Positions 5,731 to 6,996 of a stretch of 6,996 nt of DNA are shown piece after piece. This DNA comes from CAUZEO01 sp963578625 (GTDB lineage: Bacteria > Verrucomicrobiota > Kiritimatiellia > SLOV01): assembly GCA_963578625.1 (NCBI GenBank), contig CAUZEO010000284.1:1-6996 (forward strand), in the 5' to 3' direction. Below the pieces are notes generated by a model. That model did no database searches. It saw only the letters and a program-made list of their open reading frames with translations, and was not told where the DNA came from. The translations under genes and the position numbers were made by a program. Position 1 is the first letter of the stretch. Every line of letters begins with the position of its first letter.

Positions 5731-6525
5731 ATGAAACGGATTATCAGCGCTCTCCATTTCGAGTGGAAGGGCATGAACGAATGCATCGGTCGCGCGGTCG
5801 ACGAGTTCGGCCTGGATGGAGTCGAATGTTCCTGGGCCGACATCTACGAGCGTCCGCACTGCACCGATGCGGATCTGGACGAATTGACATCGATCGGGGC
5901 GCTACGCGATCTGACGCTGAGTGCGCACATCTGGGAGAATCCCGCGCAGGACGATGTTTCGAAGGTGCAGCAGAACCTTCTGGGATGGCTTCGACTCTGC
6001 GAAAAAACATGCACCACGGACCTGGTGGTTCACGGCGGCACGTTTCCCGATCAGCGGGCGGGACTTGCGAATGTCCGGCGCATGCTGGAATGCGTGCTTC
6101 CCGAGTTTGAGCGGAAGGGCGTGGTCCTGAACCTCGAGAACCACTACGCATACGATTACCACGATGGCAACGAACTGCTCAGCGAACCCTGGGAGTTCAA
6201 GGAGATCTTCTCACTGGACAGTCCATCGCTCGGCTTCTGCTTCGACACGGGCCACGGGAATATGACGAAAAACTCCGAGGCGCTGATTCGGGAGCTGGCG
6301 CCGTGGCTTCGCTATATTCACATGGCGGACAACCAGGGAACGGACGACGATCACGATATGTTCCGCAAGGGAACCGTGGAATGGGACCGTGTCTTTTCCC
6401 TCCTTCAGGAAATAGGATTCGACGGGATTTTCTGTGTGGAGTTTCCCGTGTACGAGGATCAAGCTCCCTTCCGCCAGTGCATGAAGGAGATCCAGGACCG
6501 GTGGAACGGCGCGGGCGGTGAATAA
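5731..6525 (+). CDS. Sugar phosphate isomerase/epimerase, xylose-isomerase-like TIM barrel
   Basis: The 264-residue product has the length and motifs of the AP-endonuclease-2/xylose-isomerase-like TIM-barrel family, cytoplasmic metal-dependent enzymes that mostly interconvert aldoses and ketoses or epimerise ketoses. Visible landmarks are the strand-1 start RIISALHF (3-10), LDGVEC (28-33), LSAHIW (63-68), VVHGGTF (99-105), VVLNLENHY with metal ligand E136 (131-139), GFCFDTGHGN with D172 and H175 (168-177), YIHMADNQ with H197 and D200 (195-202), HDM (208-210) and FCVEFPVY with E237 (234-241). All expected metal and acid-base positions are present, so it should be active. The Shine-Dalgarno site is weak (GAG at 5716-5718), but the family N-terminus fits this ATG. 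A pseudogene remnant ends 30 bases upstream. Substrate cannot be told from sequence; beside a putative secreted glycosidase, use of a released sugar is plausible. No clear terminator follows. Confidence 0.88.
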   Translation: MKRIISALHFEWKGMNECIGRAVDEFGLDGVECSWADIYERPHCTDADLDELTSIGALRDLTLSAHIWENPAQDDVSKVQQNLLGWLRLCEKTCTTDLVVHGGTFPDQRAGLANVRRMLECVLPEFERKGVVLNLENHYAYDYHDGNELLSEPWEFKEIFSLDSPSLGFCFDTGHGNMTKNSEALIRELAPWLRYIHMADNQGTDDDHDMFRKGTVEWDRVFSLLQEIGFDGIFCVEFPVYEDQAPFRQCMKEIQDRWNGAGGE

Positions 6526-6629
6526 GCCGCGTGCCGCTTCTTGCCCAGCGAATTCCCCCCGCGAACATTCGGTCCCGTTTCCGGTATCCAAACGCGAACG
6601 ACCGATTTTCAGGGGCCGCGGGATTCCTG

Positions 6630-6761
6630 GTAGGACAGAGGCTGCGAACCTGTCCTGCGCGGCTGGAAAGAGATGCTGAGCGCAAGGGATGACCAAAGAC
6701 CTATCTTGCTCTCCGGTTCTCCGATCCAGCCTCCGGTGCAGGTTCGCAGTTCCTGCCCTAC
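6630..6761. repeat. Diverged inverted repeat, 57-base arms with 18-base centre
   Basis: The left arm (6630-6686) and the reverse complement of the right arm (6705-6761) match along their whole length. The outer 23 bases agree at 19 positions (GTAGG-CAG---CTGCGAACCTG), an inner GGCTGGA is identical (6661-6667), and the inner ends share GAGA--C-GAG-GCAAG. Overall identity is roughly 70 percent by eye with one small shift. Each arm also folds on itself: AGGACAG/CTGTCCT (6632-6638 with 6650-6656) and GCAGG/CCTGC (6738-6742 with 6752-6756). It is best read as two copies of one hairpin-forming intergenic repeat in opposite directions, or a foldback MITE-like element. It has no coding potential. Confidence 0.65.
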
Positions 6762-6775
6762 TGCAGGTTACAGTT
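6737..6775. repeat. Short direct repeat at the right arm of the foldback element
   Basis: TGCAGGTTCGCAGTT (6737-6751) recurs as TGCAGGTTACAGTT (6762-6775), starting one base past the right arm. The second copy lacks one base and has one change. It may be a partial extra copy of the repeat unit or a duplication at the element's edge. Confidence 0.45.
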
Positions 6776-6871
6776 ACGAGGCCTGAACCGACGCTGTCGT
6801 CGGTATCGACAATTGTCCGGCTTTCGCTTTCAATTCCGAAAAAGTCACCGCATTTCGGTTCTTTAAGACAA

Positions 6872-6883
6872 CCCCCCCCCCCC
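6872..6883. repeat. Run of 12 C
   Basis: Twelve C in a row lie between ACA-A and ACGAAC. The run is in non-coding DNA. Such tracts slip during replication and are also prone to miscounting in assemblies, so the true length may vary. It is echoed by an 8-G run at 6988-6995; ACCCCCCCC...AC at 6871-6885 matches the reverse complement of AGTGGGGGGGGT (6985-6996). Confidence 0.8.
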
Positions 6884-6940
6884 ACGAACAGCGGTTCCGT
6901 TTTCGGCATCGAGCAGTGCCTGTTCCCGCGCCTCAGAACT

Positions 6941-6977
6941 TGACATTCGGTATGCGATACCGTTCGCTTACATGTCA
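6941..6977. promoter_or_regulatory. Nested dyad overlapping a TTGACA hexamer
   Basis: CGGTAT (6948-6953) and ATACCG (6957-6962) form an inner stem around GCG. They are enclosed by TGACAT (6941-6946) and ATGTCA (6972-6977). TTGACA at 6940-6945 is a perfect -35-type hexamer, but 17 bases on the sequence is TTCGCT, not a -10 box. It may be an operator or promoter region for a gene to the right of the window, or the loop of a larger element bounded by the C and G runs. Evidence is structural only. Confidence 0.3.
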
Positions 6978-6996
6978 TCTCAATAGTGGGGGGGGT

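Larger units (their letters stand above)
6526..6996. other. Non-coding region rich in dyads and homopolymers
   Basis: I see no supported gene in these 471 bases. A minus-strand frame stays open from 6978 into the isomerase gene, but its residues (many Arg, Cys, His and Gly) and its overlap with a strong gene mark it as chance. The region holds the 6630-6761 inverted repeat, the hairpin ACCGACG-CTGT-CGTCGGT (6787-6804), the palindrome GACAATTGTC (6808-6817), a 12-C run (6872-6883), a nested dyad (6941-6977) and an 8-G run (6988-6995). It is probably spacer upstream of a gene beyond the window. Confidence 0.6.

Noticed and set aside
5344..5859. Minus-strand open frame of 171 codons across the pseudogene and the isomerase start
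   Set aside because: It is codon-aligned with the plus-strand coding frame of both the remnant and the isomerase, and its wording (VVDVVDQGKF...VDGVLDLG) is typical of an antisense shadow. It served as indirect support for the plus-strand pseudogene.
6940..6968. Promoter from the perfect TTGACA at 6940
   Set aside because: With 16-18 base spacing no acceptable -10 hexamer follows (TTCGCT at 6963-6968), so it is recorded only as part of the dyad region.
6211..6978. Minus-strand open frame of 255 codons at the right end
   Set aside because: About a third of it lies opposite the well-supported isomerase gene in the codon-aligned frame, and the rest crosses the foldback repeat and the C-run. 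No motif or plausible protein composition is seen.
1..6996. CRISPR array, tRNA, rRNA, insertion sequence, toxin-antitoxin or defence genes
   Set aside because: No regularly spaced repeats, cloverleaf sequence, transposase motif or paired small genes are visible in any part of the window.

Overview
The window reads as a carbohydrate-metabolism region of a moderately GC-rich bacterium. The best guess is the PVC group, of Verrucomicrobiota/Kiritimatiellota/Lentisphaerota type. This rests on three things: a large secreted LamG-plus-TIM-barrel enzyme with a short C-terminal tail domain of the style common in verrucomicrobial exoproteins, a lone xylose-isomerase-like sugar isomerase, and long intergenic stretches full of dyad repeats. 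It is an inference from family style, not a marker-gene assignment.

Layout, left to right. Bases 1-35 may hold the tail of an upstream gene. Next is a plus-strand pair: rfbF (glucose-1-phosphate cytidylyltransferase, TTG start at 141, end 917), then after 82 bases an unrecognised cytoplasmic 405-residue protein (1000-2217) that looks like an all-helical toroid carbohydrate enzyme. A 216-base gap with two hairpins separates it from a convergent gene on the minus strand (5136-2434). That gene encodes a 900-residue exported protein with a lectin-like N-terminal part, a beta-rich middle, a putative glycosidase TIM barrel and a small C-terminal domain. Upstream of it is an AT-rich, dyad-rich spacer (5137-5344). 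Then comes a stretch with clear plus-strand coding character but a 5' end that fades out and one in-frame TAG (about 5345-5700), which I call a pseudogene remnant. It ends 30 bases before a sugar-phosphate isomerase/epimerase-like TIM-barrel gene (5731-6525). The last 471 bases hold no convincing gene. They contain a diverged inverted repeat with two 57-base arms (6630-6761), short palindromes, and a 12-C run and an 8-G run 104 bases apart.

How the genes may work together. RfbF makes CDP-glucose, the entry to CDP-linked deoxysugars for surface polysaccharide, but the usual next enzyme (CDP-glucose 4,6-dehydratase) is not the neighbour seen here. The secreted enzyme would act on external or envelope glycans, and the isomerase could process a released sugar in the cytoplasm. 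Orientation and spacing link rfbF only to the 405-residue gene; the rest is proximity. The main points to follow up are the unrecognised 405-residue protein beside rfbF, the architecture of the 900-residue enzyme, the pseudogene and the foldback repeat. I see no CRISPR array, tRNA, rRNA, transposase or recognisable defence system.
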